This document shows positions 35,425 through 44,979 of a DNA stretch of 64,000 nt, one piece after another (position 1 is the first letter of the stretch; every line of letters begins with the position of its first letter). The stretch comes from Polaribacter sp. (lineage in GTDB: Bacteria > Bacteroidota > Bacteroidia > Flavobacteriales > Flavobacteriaceae). The notes beneath the pieces were generated by a model. That model was not told the DNA's origin. It saw nothing but the letters and a program-made list of their open reading frames with translations, and ran no database searches. The translations under genes were made by a program, and so were the position numbers. The stretch is from positions 1 to 64,000 of the forward strand of contig JAQXEU010000045.1 of assembly GCA_029250685.1 (NCBI GenBank), given 5' to 3'.

Positions 35425-37929
35425 TTAATTTTCTTCTTTAATTATTTTCTTCATTTTATGTTTACCATCTTTATCACCATACAACTCGTCAACTTTAGCT
35501 TTAACTTCAGCTTTAGTTCCTTTAATGTCTTTGACAGTTTTTACTTTTTTTCCATCAATAGTAGTAATAACTGTAACAGTTGCAGTGTATAAATCACCTT
35601 CTACTTTTTCCATTTCAACTTTTACTTCATTAGATTGATTTTTTATGTTTTTATCTGCAACAAATGTAAAGTTTCCTTTTACTTTTTGCTTTTTTCCATC
35701 AGCATCAACCCAAACATTTACATTTATATTTTCAGCATGATCAGCATCAGAAGAATGACCACCTAAAATTGGTGCAATCACTAACCCGATTAAACAAGTC
35801 AATTTAATTAAGATATTCATTGATGGTCCAGAAGTATCTTTAAAAGGATCCCCAACTGTATCTCCAGTTACCGCAGCTTTGTGAGCTTCAGAACCTTTGT
35901 AAGTCATTTCTCCGTTAATTTCAACTCCTGCTTCAAAAGATTTCTTAGCGTTGTCCCAAGCTCCACCAGCATTGTTTTGGAAGATTGCCCAAAGAACACC
36001 AGAAACAGTAACTCCAGCCATATAACCACCTAACATTTCAGCAATAGCTAAGTTGTCCATTCCAAATAACATTGGAACAAAAGCAATAATTAATGGAAAT
36101 CCGATTGTTAATAAACCTGGTAACATCATTTCTCTTAAAGAAGCTTCAGTAGAAATCGCCACACATTTATCATATTCTGGTTTTCCAGTTCCTTCCATAA
36201 TCCCAGGAATATCTCTAAACTGACGTCTTACTTCATTAACCATTTCCATAGCAGCTTTTCCTACAGCATTCATTGCTAATGCAGAGAATACAACAGGAAC
36301 CATTCCTCCAACAAATAGCATTGCTAATACTGGTGCTTTAAAAATGTTAATTCCGTCAATTCCAGTAAAAGTTACATACGCAGCAAATAATGCTAATGAT
36401 GTTAAAGCAGCAGAAGCAATAGCAAAACCTTTTCCGGTTGCAGCAGTTGTATTTCCAACTGAGTCTAAAATATCTGTACGTTCTCTAACGATTGGTTCTT
36501 GTTCGCTCATTTCAGCAATTCCACCTGCATTATCAGAAATTGGCCCGAAAGCATCAATCGCTAATTGCATGGCTGTTGTTGCCATCATAGCAGAAGCAGC
36601 TAAAGCAACTCCATAAAATCCTGCAAAAGCATAAGAAGCCCAAATTGCACCAGCAAATAATAATACTGAAGGGAATGTAGAAATCATTCCAGTAGCTAAA
36701 CCAGCAATAATATTTGTTCCAGCTCCAGTAGAAGATTGTTGCACAATTTTTAAGATTGGAGGTTTTCCTAATCCAGTATAGTATTCAGTTACAGAAGAAA
36801 TTGCTCCACCAACAAGTAAACCAATTAGTGTTGCGTAGAATACTCTCATTGAAGAGATCTCTTGTACGCCTTCTCCAAAGAAATTCATGTTCATTGTTTC
36901 TGGTAACATCCAAGTTACTAAACCAAAACAAGATACTGCAACTAAAACAATAGATGTCCAGTTACCAATATTTAAAGCTCTCATTACTTGAGATTCTTTT
37001 GCATCGTTACTTTTAATTTTCACCAACATTGTACCAATAATAGAAATAATGATTCCTACACCAGCAATTGCCATTGGCAATAAGATCGGTCCAATTCCGC
37101 CGAAAGCATCTTCAATACTTCCGCCCATATCTTTAATTACATAATTTCCTAAAACCATGGCTGCTAATACTGTTGCAACATATGATCCAAATAAATCGGC
37201 TCCCATTCCTGCAACATCTCCTACATTGTCACCTACGTTATCTGCAATTGTTGCAGGGTTACGAGGATCATCTTCTGGAATTCCAGCTTCTACTTTACCA
37301 ACTAAATCAGCTCCTACATCTGCAGCTTTTGTGTAGATTCCTCCACCAACTCTTGCAAACAATGCAATAGATTCAGCCCCTAATGAAAACCCTGCTAACG
37401 TTTCTAATACGATAGTCATATTATCTACAGAAAAAGTTCCATCAGCTCCACCCATAAAGTAGTTATAGAATATGATAAAAAATCCTGTTAAACCTAAAAC
37501 AGCTAAACCAGCAACACCTAATCCCATTACAGTTCCACCTCCAAAAGAGATTTTCAAAGCATTTGGCAAACTAGTTCTAGCAGCTTGTGTTGTTCTAACA
37601 TTTGTTTTTGTTGCTATTTTCATTCCAATGTTTCCTGCGTAAGCAGAGAAAATTGCTCCAAAAATAAAGGCAACTACTATTAACCAGTGTGTAGTTGGAA
37701 CTACAAATGATACTACAGCTAATAAAATACTTACTATTACTACAAATATTGCTAACAATCTATATTCAGCGTTTAAAAAAGCAAGGGCTCCTTCGTAGAT
37801 ATGGTCAGAAATTTCTTTCATCTTTCCATCACCTGCGTCTTGTTTCATTACCCAAGATTTTTTGATTAACATGTAAATTAATCCTAATGCTGCCAAAACC
37901 ATTGGCATGTAAATCATCATTGATTCCAT
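35425..37929 (-). CDS. hppA: Ion-pumping membrane pyrophosphatase
   Basis: Couples pyrophosphate hydrolysis to H+ (or Na+) export. The 834-residue protein has about sixteen helices, the substrate loop [22 protein letters not shown], and the paired-Asp [19 protein letters not shown] region (about 225-245). [10 protein letters not shown] (about 490) has Ala at the position where K+-independent enzymes have Lys, pointing to the K+-dependent class; Na+ or H+ cannot be decided. After the last helix (ILGG near 720) there is an unusual hydrophilic tail of about 110 residues rich in Lys and Asp. The soluble enzyme ppa is the next gene upstream. Confidence 0.92.
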   Translation of the reverse strand: MESMMIYMPMVLAALGLIYMLIKKSWVMKQDAGDGKMKEISDHIYEGALAFLNAEYRLLAIFVVIVSILLAVVSFVVPTTHWLIVVAFIFGAIFSAYAGNIGMKIATKTNVRTTQAARTSLPNALKISFGGGTVMGLGVAGLAVLGLTGFFIIFYNYFMGGADGTFSVDNMTIVLETLAGFSLGAESIALFARVGGGIYTKAADVGADLVGKVEAGIPEDDPRNPATIADNVGDNVGDVAGMGADLFGSYVATVLAAMVLGNYVIKDMGGSIEDAFGGIGPILLPMAIAGVGIIISIIGTMLVKIKSNDAKESQVMRALNIGNWTSIVLVAVSCFGLVTWMLPETMNMNFFGEGVQEISSMRVFYATLIGLLVGGAISSVTEYYTGLGKPPILKIVQQSSTGAGTNIIAGLATGMISTFPSVLLFAGAIWASYAFAGFYGVALAASAMMATTAMQLAIDAFGPISDNAGGIAEMSEQEPIVRERTDILDSVGNTTAATGKGFAIASAALTSLALFAAYVTFTGIDGINIFKAPVLAMLFVGGMVPVVFSALAMNAVGKAAMEMVNEVRRQFRDIPGIMEGTGKPEYDKCVAISTEASLREMMLPGLLTIGFPLIIAFVPMLFGMDNLAIAEMLGGYMAGVTVSGVLWAIFQNNAGGAWDNAKKSFEAGVEINGEMTYKGSEAHKAAVTGDTVGDPFKDTSGPSMNILIKLTCLIGLVIAPILGGHSSDADHAENINVNVWVDADGKKQKVKGNFTFVADKNIKNQSNEVKVEMEKVEGDLYTATVTVITTIDGKKVKTVKDIKGTKAEVKAKVDELYGDKDGKHKMKKIIKEEN

Positions 37930-37991
37930 ATTTTTTATTATTTTGATTAGTTTTTAACGGGCGTAAAGGTACTAAAATCAAACAGAATGAA

Positions 37992-38022
37992 AAAGCCTTA
38001 CAAATAGATTGTAAGGCTTTTA
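37992..38022 (-). terminator. Terminator of ppa
   Basis: AAAAGCCTTACA (37992-38003) pairs with TGTAAGGCTTTT (38011-38022); on the minus strand T residues follow. It separates ppa from hppA, so the two are not one simple transcript. Confidence 0.8.
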
Positions 38023-38046
38023 TGTTTTACGGTAAATTTCCGGGAT

Positions 38047-38574
38047 TTAAATTGTGAAATTCCCGTTAGTTTTATGTTCGCTATTCTCATAACGTTCGAT
38101 ACATTTATCTAAAATAGTGAACGCTTCTTCAGCATTTCCCCAATCTCCAATGTCTACTTTTTTCTTTTCTAAATCTTTATAAACTTGAAAAAAATGTGTA
38201 ATTTCTTTTTTTCTATGTGGATTTAAATCTGACAAATCGTTATAACTATTCCAAATTGGATCTGTTGTTGGTACACAAATTAGTTTTTCATCTGGTCCTT
38301 TTTCATCAGCCATATGGAAAACTCCAATTGGTTTTACTTCCATTACACACATCGGAAAAGTTGGTTCAGACCCTAAAACAAGAACATCTAATGGGTCGCC
38401 ATCTAAAGCTAAAGTTTCTGGAATAAACCCGTAATCACCAGGGTACATCATTGATGAAAATAACATTCTGTCAAAGCGAATTTTACCTAATTCAAAATCG
38501 TATTCGTATTTGTTTCTGCTCCCTTTTGGAATTTCAATTAAAACATCTACTGTTTTTCTTTCTTTTGCAGTCAT
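38047..38574 (-). CDS. ppa: Soluble inorganic pyrophosphatase (class A)
   Basis: Hydrolyses PPi in the cytoplasm with Mg2+. The 175 residues contain IEIPKGSRNKYEYD (about 13-26), YPGDYGFIPETLALDGDPLDVLVL (about 44-67; Asp cluster of the active site) and the KKKVDIGDWGN segment near the end. It lies beside membrane pyrophosphatase hppA, with its own promoter and terminator. Confidence 0.95.
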   Translation of the reverse strand: MTAKERKTVDVLIEIPKGSRNKYEYDFELGKIRFDRMLFSSMMYPGDYGFIPETLALDGDPLDVLVLGSEPTFPMCVMEVKPIGVFHMADEKGPDEKLICVPTTDPIWNSYNDLSDLNPHRKKEITHFFQVYKDLEKKKVDIGDWGNAEEAFTILDKCIERYENSEHKTNGNFTI

Positions 38575-38598
38575 TTATTTGTCTTTTTTATCGGTCGA

Positions 38599-38606
38599 CA
38601 AAAGTA
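38599..38606 (-). promoter_or_regulatory. Predicted -7 element of ppa
   Basis: Reads TACTTTTG on the minus strand, 24 bases before the start codon. No clear -33 TTG. Confidence 0.55.
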
Positions 38607-38655
38607 GTGATATTTTGAAGTTTTTAAGCTAAAAAAGAAAGGATATTTATTCTAG

Positions 38656-41157
38656 TTAGAATCCAGCTTTTATGCCAATTCTAACGGCGAATTTTGGAGA
38701 AGGTAAACCGTTTACACTTGTGTGTTTTCCTCGCCAAATAAAATCGACTCTTAATGGACGAATATCTCCGTAACCAATGTTCTCGAATCCAACTCCATAC
38801 TCATAATATAATTTATCTGTTGGCGCAGCATAGGTAATGTTAGATTTGTTAATGGCAATGTTTTCGTCAGAAATAGTTCCATAAACAGTTTTAAAAGTAA
38901 CTAAACTTCTTAATTTTAAATACTTGATTAAAGGCATTCTGTTTAAAATAAAACCATTAAAGTGATGTTCGAAATGTCCAGATAAATAAGTGTCTGTTAC
39001 AAAATCGTAATAATTCATTAATGAAAAAGTATTCTTTGTGAGCCAATACGTTTGATTTGCAGGAATAGGACTTAATAAAGTAATTGGCACTTTTCCGAAT
39101 GTTTTTCCACCGTCAACAGTAGCAATCATCAATCCTAATTTTCCTAATAAAATTGGTTGGCTATATTTAAATTGAATTTTATCATAATTAAAATCACCAT
39201 TTAAGAAACCTTTGTAACCTCTGTTATAATTTAAAACTATAGAAGGAAAAATGTTTCTTCCCATTTTTTGCTCTACACCAAAACCATATTCAAATCTTCC
39301 TGGTGTATAAGCAATATAAAGATCAGTACTTACATCAGTAACTTCAGATTGAATATTATTATTGTCGTCTAAATAATCTACGGTAAAATCTTTAGGTGAC
39401 GCACTTTTAATAACACTATGTGCTGCCGAAATCCCAAAATGTAAATTCTTTTTAACCTCAATATCAAACTTTAAAGCGGATCTAGTAACATGTGATAAAA
39501 AGAAGTTTTCTCCTCTAGAAAACAAAGCATTCGGATCAAAAACATTTGCGTTTAATCCGTTTGTGTTTAATAATTTCCCACCTAATTGTTCAATGTCTTT
39601 TAAATAGGATGCGCCAACTGCAATTCTTGGTTTGTAGCTTACTAAATACTTGGCTTCTGTTCCAAACTTGTAGCGTTTGTCTTTCGTTCCGTAGCCAACA
39701 AATCCACTTAGTCTAAATCGATCATCTGTTGTTGTAAATGTTCTAAAACCAAGTTTTATTTTTAATCCTTCTACACTGTTTCTTACAATAGTATTCCAAT
39801 ACTGCCCAAATTGAATATTGCTTCCAAGGTTAAAATAACCGGTTGAAGCTGTGTTTAAAACACTGCTTATTTGTTTTATTTTCTTTTGATTTTTTACTGA
39901 ATGAATGAGCTTATAAGTGTCTTTTTTAGAGCTTGACTTACTAATGCTATCCCAGTAAACTTTGTTTTGATCAAATTGTTTTGGTTTGAACCTTAATATT
40001 TCTCCAGAATAAAATTCGTCATTTAATTTTTTGTCAAAAATGTAATCAGAATACGAGCTTGTTTTCTTTATGGTTAAACCTTTATTGGCATCATCTTTAT
40101 CGGTAAGAGTGAAGTCTCCAGAATAAATATCAGTTTTAGGTAAATAAATACTGTCGTCTTTTATGGTAAATTCTTTTTCAAAAGACAGTTTTCTAACAAA
40201 GTTTAGATTGATGTCTTTATTGATTTTCATTTTAATTTTTGTGACAGAAAAGTTTTTGTCAGCAACCCATAAAAATCCTTCAAAAGCTAAATCTCCATCT
40301 CTTCTTGGGAAAAAATAAATTGAATACGTTTTTTTATTATTCACCGTAATACTGTCGTGTAAAACATAATCATATGTTTCAAAGCCAGTTGTTGAAATCG
40401 GGCTTACAAATGACTTTCTTAATATTTCAATATTATTTTTATGAATATCAATATCATTAAAAGTGTTAGACATTCTTTCGAAAACAAATCCATCTTTATT
40501 GACACCATCTTGTTTTTCTGCTTCAATATCTTCTCTTTCAATATTAAGTTCATTGTTTCCGAAAACATTTTTTACAGTTTCACTTAAAAAAAGTGGAATG
40601 TAATAATTAATGCCATCTTCATTTGGTGGCAACTGTTCTAGTACTTTTTTATACTCTTTTTTGAAAACATTTTTTAAGAAAAGCGAATCTAAATTATTCA
40701 AACCAACTTCTGTAGTTTGTAGTTTTTTAAACTGATACGCTTTTACAAGCTTTAAACCATTTTTCTTTTTTCTACTCCAAACTTCTTTCAAAATTCTATA
40801 AGCAGGATTCTCTTTTTTTCGAAGACGCTTTTTAGGTTTGGATACAATAATAACTTCATCAAGAACATTACTTGCCTCTTTTAAGGTGATTTTGAAATAC
40901 GTTTTTTTAGGGTTGTATTTCAAAGAAAGGGTTTCAAAACCAACAAATGAAATTTCTATCTTTCCGCTTTTTTTTGGCGAGGTTAATTGAAATCTTCCAT
41001 CAAGATTTGTTACTACACCGTTTGTTGAATTTTTAAAATAAACATTTACAAAAGGAAGTGGTTCGTTATTTACATCTAATATTTGTCCAGAAATTTTAAC
41101 CTGCGCATTACACACAAAAAAGGTAAAAAATAATAAAACAGGTATGAATGTTTTCAT
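38656..41157 (-). CDS. Outer-membrane protein with carboxypeptidase-like N-domain (DUF5686 type)
   Basis: An 833-residue protein: signal peptide (cleaved near CNAQ, residue 19), a CarboxypepD_reg-like beta sandwich (about 20-100: ISGQILDVNNEPLPFVNVYFKNSTNGVVTN), a linker with LDEVIIVSK, then a long region resembling DUF5686 and a C-terminal beta-barrel-like part ending FAVRIGIKAGF. The N-domain recalls SusC-type receptors, but there is no TonB plug. It probably sits in the outer membrane; the substrate is unknown. Lies downstream of pdhB on the same strand behind a terminator. Confidence 0.75.
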   Translation of the reverse strand: MKTFIPVLLFFTFFVCNAQVKISGQILDVNNEPLPFVNVYFKNSTNGVVTNLDGRFQLTSPKKSGKIEISFVGFETLSLKYNPKKTYFKITLKEASNVLDEVIIVSKPKKRLRKKENPAYRILKEVWSRKKKNGLKLVKAYQFKKLQTTEVGLNNLDSLFLKNVFKKEYKKVLEQLPPNEDGINYYIPLFLSETVKNVFGNNELNIEREDIEAEKQDGVNKDGFVFERMSNTFNDIDIHKNNIEILRKSFVSPISTTGFETYDYVLHDSITVNNKKTYSIYFFPRRDGDLAFEGFLWVADKNFSVTKIKMKINKDINLNFVRKLSFEKEFTIKDDSIYLPKTDIYSGDFTLTDKDDANKGLTIKKTSSYSDYIFDKKLNDEFYSGEILRFKPKQFDQNKVYWDSISKSSSKKDTYKLIHSVKNQKKIKQISSVLNTASTGYFNLGSNIQFGQYWNTIVRNSVEGLKIKLGFRTFTTTDDRFRLSGFVGYGTKDKRYKFGTEAKYLVSYKPRIAVGASYLKDIEQLGGKLLNTNGLNANVFDPNALFSRGENFFLSHVTRSALKFDIEVKKNLHFGISAAHSVIKSASPKDFTVDYLDDNNNIQSEVTDVSTDLYIAYTPGRFEYGFGVEQKMGRNIFPSIVLNYNRGYKGFLNGDFNYDKIQFKYSQPILLGKLGLMIATVDGGKTFGKVPITLLSPIPANQTYWLTKNTFSLMNYYDFVTDTYLSGHFEHHFNGFILNRMPLIKYLKLRSLVTFKTVYGTISDENIAINKSNITYAAPTDKLYYEYGVGFENIGYGDIRPLRVDFIWRGKHTSVNGLPSPKFAVRIGIKAGF

Positions 41158-41165
41158 GGCAAAAA

Positions 41166-41201
41166 AAAATCCTTTTTAATTTAAATGGTAAAAAGGATTT
41201 T
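41166..41201 (-). terminator. Terminator of pdhB
   Basis: AAAATCCTTTTTA (41166-41178) pairs with TAAAAAGGATTTT (41189-41201); on the minus strand the hairpin is followed by a run of T (the A-run at 41161-41169 on the plus strand). Confidence 0.78.
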
Positions 41202-41218
41202 AAATGATTTTAATTTTT

Positions 41219-42196
41219 CTAAATATACAAAACTTCTTTAACAGCTTTAACAACATCCTTATGGTTTGGTAACCATTCTTCTAATAAAACTGGCGAATAT
41301 GGAGCTGGAGTGTCTGCGGTTGTAATTCTTTTTATTGGAGCGTCTAAGTAATCAAACGCTTCATTTTGAATTCTATATGTGATTTCAGAAGCAACACTGG
41401 CAAATGGCCAAGCTTCTTCTAAAACAACTAATCTGTTTGTTTTTTTAACTGATTCTAAAATGGTATCATGGTCCATCGGACGAACTGTTCTTAGATCAAT
41501 AATTTCAACTGAAATATCTTCTTTTGCTAATTCTTCAGCAGCTTTATAAGCTTCTTTTATAATTTTACCGAAAGAAACTATTGTTACATCTGTTCCTGCT
41601 CTTTTTATTTCTGCAACACCAATTGGTAATATGTATTCTCCTTCCGGAATATCCATTTTATCACCATACATTTGTTCAGACTCCATAAAAATAACTGGAT
41701 CATCATCTCTAATTGCAGCTTTTAAAAGCCCTTTTGCATCATATGGATTTGATGGGACAATTACTTTTAAACCAGGTGTGTTTGCAAACCAGTTTTCAAA
41801 TGCTTGTGAGTGTGTTGCTCCTAATTGACCAGCTGATGCAGTTGGTCCTCTAAATACAATAGGGCAATTAAATTGCCCACCAGACATTTGTCTAATTTTT
41901 GCAGCGTTGTTTATAATTTGATCAATTCCAACTAAAGAGAAATTAAAAGTCATATATTCTACTATTGGTCTGTTACCATTCATAGCAGAACCGATTGCAA
42001 TTCCTGCAAAACCAAGTTCAGCAATAGGAGTGTCAATGACTCTTTTTGCACCAAACTCATCTAGCATTCCTTTACTTGCTTTGTAAGCTCCGTTATATTC
42101 GGCAACTTCTTCACCCATTAAATAAATACTTTCATCTCTACGCATTTCCTCGCTCATTGCTTCACAAATCGCTTCTCTAAACTGAACTGTTTTCAT
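41219..42196 (-). CDS. pdhB: Pyruvate dehydrogenase E1 component, beta subunit
   Basis: The 325-residue transketolase-type beta subunit: MGEEVAEYNGAYKASKGML (about 27-45), DTPIAELGFAGIAIG, FRGPTASAGQLGATHSQ with the conserved His, and VLEEAWPFASVASEI near 256-270. It forms the E1 active site with an alpha subunit, which is not in this window. Other 2-oxoacid dehydrogenase E1 beta subunits (acetoin, branched-chain) are close relatives; sequence favours pyruvate. Confidence 0.9.
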   Translation of the reverse strand: MKTVQFREAICEAMSEEMRRDESIYLMGEEVAEYNGAYKASKGMLDEFGAKRVIDTPIAELGFAGIAIGSAMNGNRPIVEYMTFNFSLVGIDQIINNAAKIRQMSGGQFNCPIVFRGPTASAGQLGATHSQAFENWFANTPGLKVIVPSNPYDAKGLLKAAIRDDDPVIFMESEQMYGDKMDIPEGEYILPIGVAEIKRAGTDVTIVSFGKIIKEAYKAAEELAKEDISVEIIDLRTVRPMDHDTILESVKKTNRLVVLEEAWPFASVASEITYRIQNEAFDYLDAPIKRITTADTPAPYSPVLLEEWLPNHKDVVKAVKEVLYI

Positions 42197-42224
42197 TCTT
42201 TAATTTTTCTTAAATTGAGTGAAG

Positions 42225-42232
42225 CAAAAATA
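42225..42232 (-). promoter_or_regulatory. Predicted -7 element of pdhB
   Basis: Reads TATTTTTG on the minus strand, 28 bases before the start codon. Confidence 0.55.
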
Positions 42233-42406
42233 TATAAAAATAAATAGTATCACATATATTTATTAGACGAAATAGCTATTTTTTTGTTGCTTTTTGATTT
42301 TATTGAAATTATAGTAGAAATATTTACTATGCATGCATAACAAATTGAAAAAAAAGTCATAAATTCGTGCCGTAAATAATGAAATAATTTTCAAAAATAG
42401 AAATAG

Positions 42407-43153
42407 ATGAAAATATTAGTTTGTATCAGTCATGTACCTGATACCACATCAAAAATTAACTTTAAAGAAAATGATACAAAGTTTGATGCAAACGGAGTTC
42501 AATTTGTAATTAATCCATACGATGAATTTAGTTTAACACGTGCAATGTGGTTTAAAGAAAAGCAAGGAGCAACAGTAACTGTTGTAAATGTTGGAAATGC
42601 GACTACAGAACCAACTTTACGTAAAGCGTTGGCAATTGGTGCGGATGATGCAATTCGAGTAAATACAGAAGCTTTAGATGGTTTTCTTGTTGCAAAGCAA
42701 ATTGCAGAAGTTGTTAAAAAGGGTGATTATGACTTAGTTTTAGCTGGAAGAGAATCTATTGATTACAATGGAGGAATGGTTCCTGGAATGTTAGCTTCAA
42801 TCTTAGACTTTAATTTTGTAAACGGATGTATTGGTTTAGAGATTGATGGAGATGCTGCAACTGCATCTAGAGAAATTGATGGAGGAAATGAGAAAATTTC
42901 AACAAATTTACCATTAATAATTGCTGGTCAAAAAGGATTGGTTGAAGAAAAAGATTTGAGAATTCCGAATATGAGAGGAATTATGATGGCACGTAAAAAG
43001 CCATTATCAGTTATTGAACCTGTTGAGGTTTCTTCGCAAACAGCTACTACTTCTTTTGAGAAACCAGCTGCAAAAGGAGCTGTGAAATTAGTAGATGCAG
43101 ATAATGTAGATGAGTTAATTAACTTATTGCATAATGAAGCAAAAGTGATTTAA
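42407..43153 (+). CDS. etfB: Electron transfer flavoprotein, beta subunit
   Basis: A 248-residue ETF beta chain. MKILVCISHVPDTTSKI opens the fold, DLVLAGRESIDYNGGMVPGMLA (about 107-128) and RGIMMARKKPL (about 194-204) are family signatures near the AMP site and the recognition loop. With EtfA it accepts electrons from acyl-CoA dehydrogenases. A dispersed palindrome separates it from etfA. Confidence 0.93.
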   Translation: MKILVCISHVPDTTSKINFKENDTKFDANGVQFVINPYDEFSLTRAMWFKEKQGATVTVVNVGNATTEPTLRKALAIGADDAIRVNTEALDGFLVAKQIAEVVKKGDYDLVLAGRESIDYNGGMVPGMLASILDFNFVNGCIGLEIDGDAATASREIDGGNEKISTNLPLIIAGQKGLVEEKDLRIPNMRGIMMARKKPLSVIEPVEVSSQTATTSFEKPAAKGAVKLVDADNVDELINLLHNEAKVI

Positions 43154-43163
43154 TTTAAAATTA

Positions 43164-43192
43164 AATCATTCTGAACTTGATTCAGATTCTTA
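43164..43192. repeat. Dispersed palindromic repeat between etfB and etfA
   Basis: TCTGAA (43170-43175) and TTCAGA (43181-43186) form a perfect inverted repeat around CTTGA. The sequence AATCATTCTGAACTTGAT recurs with one change at 20385-20402, and the CTGAA/TTCAG core recurs at 61295-61315 and 61692-61706. It lies in the 70-base gap inside the etf operon. Confidence 0.6.
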
Positions 43193-43223
43193 AAAATAAT
43201 TATTTAGATAAAAAACAAAATAT

Positions 43224-44186
43224 ATGTCAGTTTTAGTTTTTGCCGATTCATCGGAAGGAAAATTTAAAAAATCTGCTTTTGAAGTCGTTTCTTACGGAAA
43301 AAAAATAGCAGAACAATTAGGTTCTAATGTTGTAGCGGTTACAATTAATGTAGCGGATGCATCAGAATTATATACTTACGGAGCAGAAAAAGTAGTTTCA
43401 GTTTCTAATGATCAAATTACAACTTTTAACGCTAAAGCATATGCTTCTGTGTTAAAACAAATAGCTTCAAAAGAAAATGCTAGTGCTGTAATTATAGACT
43501 CTAGTATTGATGGATTGTATTTAGCGCCAATGGTTGCAGTAAATTTAGAAGCAGGTTATGCATCAAATGTTGTTGCATTGCCAAGTTCTACAAGTCCATT
43601 CACTGTGAAAAGAAAAGCATTTTCAAATAAAGCATTTTCAAATACGATTATTTCAACGGATGTGAAAATTATTGGTTTAGCAAAGAATTCATTTGGTGTT
43701 CATGAAAATCCAGTAAGTGGAACCACAGAAAGTTTTGATGCACAGATAACTGATGCTGATTTAGGTGTGAAATCTGTAAGTGTTGATAAAGCAACAGGAA
43801 AAGTAACAATTGCTGATGCTGATATTGTTATTTCTGCAGGAAGAGGCTTAAAAGGTCCTGAAAACTGGGGAATGATAGAAGAGTTAGCAGAGGTTTTAGG
43901 AGCAGCAACAGCTTGTTCTAAGCCAGTTTCTGATTTAGGATGGAGACCACACGGTGAACATGTTGGGCAAACAGGAAAACCTGTAGCGTCTAATTTATAT
44001 ATAGCAATTGGAATTTCTGGAGCAATTCAGCATTTAGCTGGAATTAATGCATCGAAAGTAAAAGTTGTAATTAATACAGATCCAGAAGCACCTTTCTTTA
44101 AAGCTGCAGATTACGGAATTGTAGGTGATGCTTTTGAAGTTGTACCAACTTTGATAGAAAAGTTGAAAGCTTTTAAACAATCATAG
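43224..44186 (+). CDS. etfA: Electron transfer flavoprotein, alpha subunit
   Basis: A 320-residue ETF alpha chain. The FAD-binding C-terminal domain carries SAGRGLKGPENW (about 203-214), GATTACSKP-like GAATACSKPVSDLGW, GQTGKPVASNLYIAIGISGAIQHLAG (about 252-277) and INTDPEAPFFKAADYGIVGD. It pairs with EtfB just upstream and is followed by a terminator. Confidence 0.94.
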   Translation: MSVLVFADSSEGKFKKSAFEVVSYGKKIAEQLGSNVVAVTINVADASELYTYGAEKVVSVSNDQITTFNAKAYASVLKQIASKENASAVIIDSSIDGLYLAPMVAVNLEAGYASNVVALPSSTSPFTVKRKAFSNKAFSNTIISTDVKIIGLAKNSFGVHENPVSGTTESFDAQITDADLGVKSVSVDKATGKVTIADADIVISAGRGLKGPENWGMIEELAEVLGAATACSKPVSDLGWRPHGEHVGQTGKPVASNLYIAIGISGAIQHLAGINASKVKVVINTDPEAPFFKAADYGIVGDAFEVVPTLIEKLKAFKQS

Positions 44187-44290
44187 TGGAATTATAAATT
44201 AAGATTATTGATTAATTGAGAGTTTAGATATTTTTCTTTTAAAATAAATTAGAATTCAACTCAATATTTTTAGTAAATTGTGCCCACAAA

Positions 44291-44336
44291 AGGGCTGTCT
44301 AAAATTAGGTTTTGCCAATTTAGACAGCCTTTTTTC
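44291..44336 (+). terminator. Terminator after etfA, close to the next gene
   Basis: GGCTGTCTAAAATT (44293-44306) pairs with AATTTAGACAGCC (44317-44329) with one bulged A; a T-run follows. It ends only 20 bases before the ATG at 44357. Confidence 0.85.
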
Positions 44337-44356
44337 TTTTACGTAGATAAAACTAA

Positions 44357-44965
44357 ATGAGTTTAATAAAACTAACAATTAAAGGAATTTCTTATAGTCA
44401 AACACAAACAGGAGCTTATGCTTTAGTTTTGAGTGAGATTGATGGGGAAAGAACATTACCTATTATAATCGGTGCTTTTGAAGCCCAATCTATTGCCATC
44501 GCTTTAGAGAAAGAAATAAGACCACCAAGACCGTTAACACACGATTTATTTAAAACATTTGCTGATAGATATTTGATAAATATCAAACAAGTTATCATTC
44601 ATAAATTGGTGGATGGTGTTTTCTTTTCAAGTTTAATCTCAGAGAAAGATGGAGTAGAAGAGATTATTGACGCAAGAACTTCTGATGCAATTGCAATTGC
44701 TGTTCGATTTAAAGCACCAATTTATACTTATGAAACTATTTTAGATAAAGCAGGAATTTATTTAAAAGCAGAAGATGAATTATCTTTAGATGAACCAGAA
44801 TTAGATACAGATGATTTAATGGCAGAAATTATTTCAGAAACTTCTGAAGAAACTAAAGAGCATAAATCATTAAAAGAATTATATAAAGAATTAGATGCTG
44901 CAGTTGCGAATGAAAATTACGAATTGGCAGCAAAACTCCGAGACGAAATTAGTAAGCGCTCTTAA
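44357..44965 (+). CDS. Bifunctional nuclease (BFN/DUF151) with UVR motif
   Basis: A 202-residue protein. Residues 1 to about 135 are a BFN/DUF151 domain (LPIIIGAFEAQSIAIALE near 34-51; DARTSDAIAIAVR near 104-116); residues about 165-200 form a UvrB/UvrC-type motif (LKELYKELDAAVANENYELAAKLRDEI, shown in parts). Plant members have RNase and DNase activity; the bacterial role is not established. It stands 14 bases ahead of the CNT transporter gene. Confidence 0.86.
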   Translation: MSLIKLTIKGISYSQTQTGAYALVLSEIDGERTLPIIIGAFEAQSIAIALEKEIRPPRPLTHDLFKTFADRYLINIKQVIIHKLVDGVFFSSLISEKDGVEEIIDARTSDAIAIAVRFKAPIYTYETILDKAGIYLKAEDELSLDEPELDTDDLMAEIISETSEETKEHKSLKELYKELDAAVANENYELAAKLRDEISKRS

Positions 44966-44979
44966 ATCCCAAATATATT

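Noticed and set aside
35762-35860. HppA and its tail as two genes or a readthrough product
   Set aside because: A single uninterrupted frame covers both, with no stop or internal start signal.
42197-42406. RNA gene or promoter structure in the pdhB-etfB gap
   Set aside because: Apart from the pdhB -7 element I find no tRNA fold, terminator or clean plus-strand promoter.
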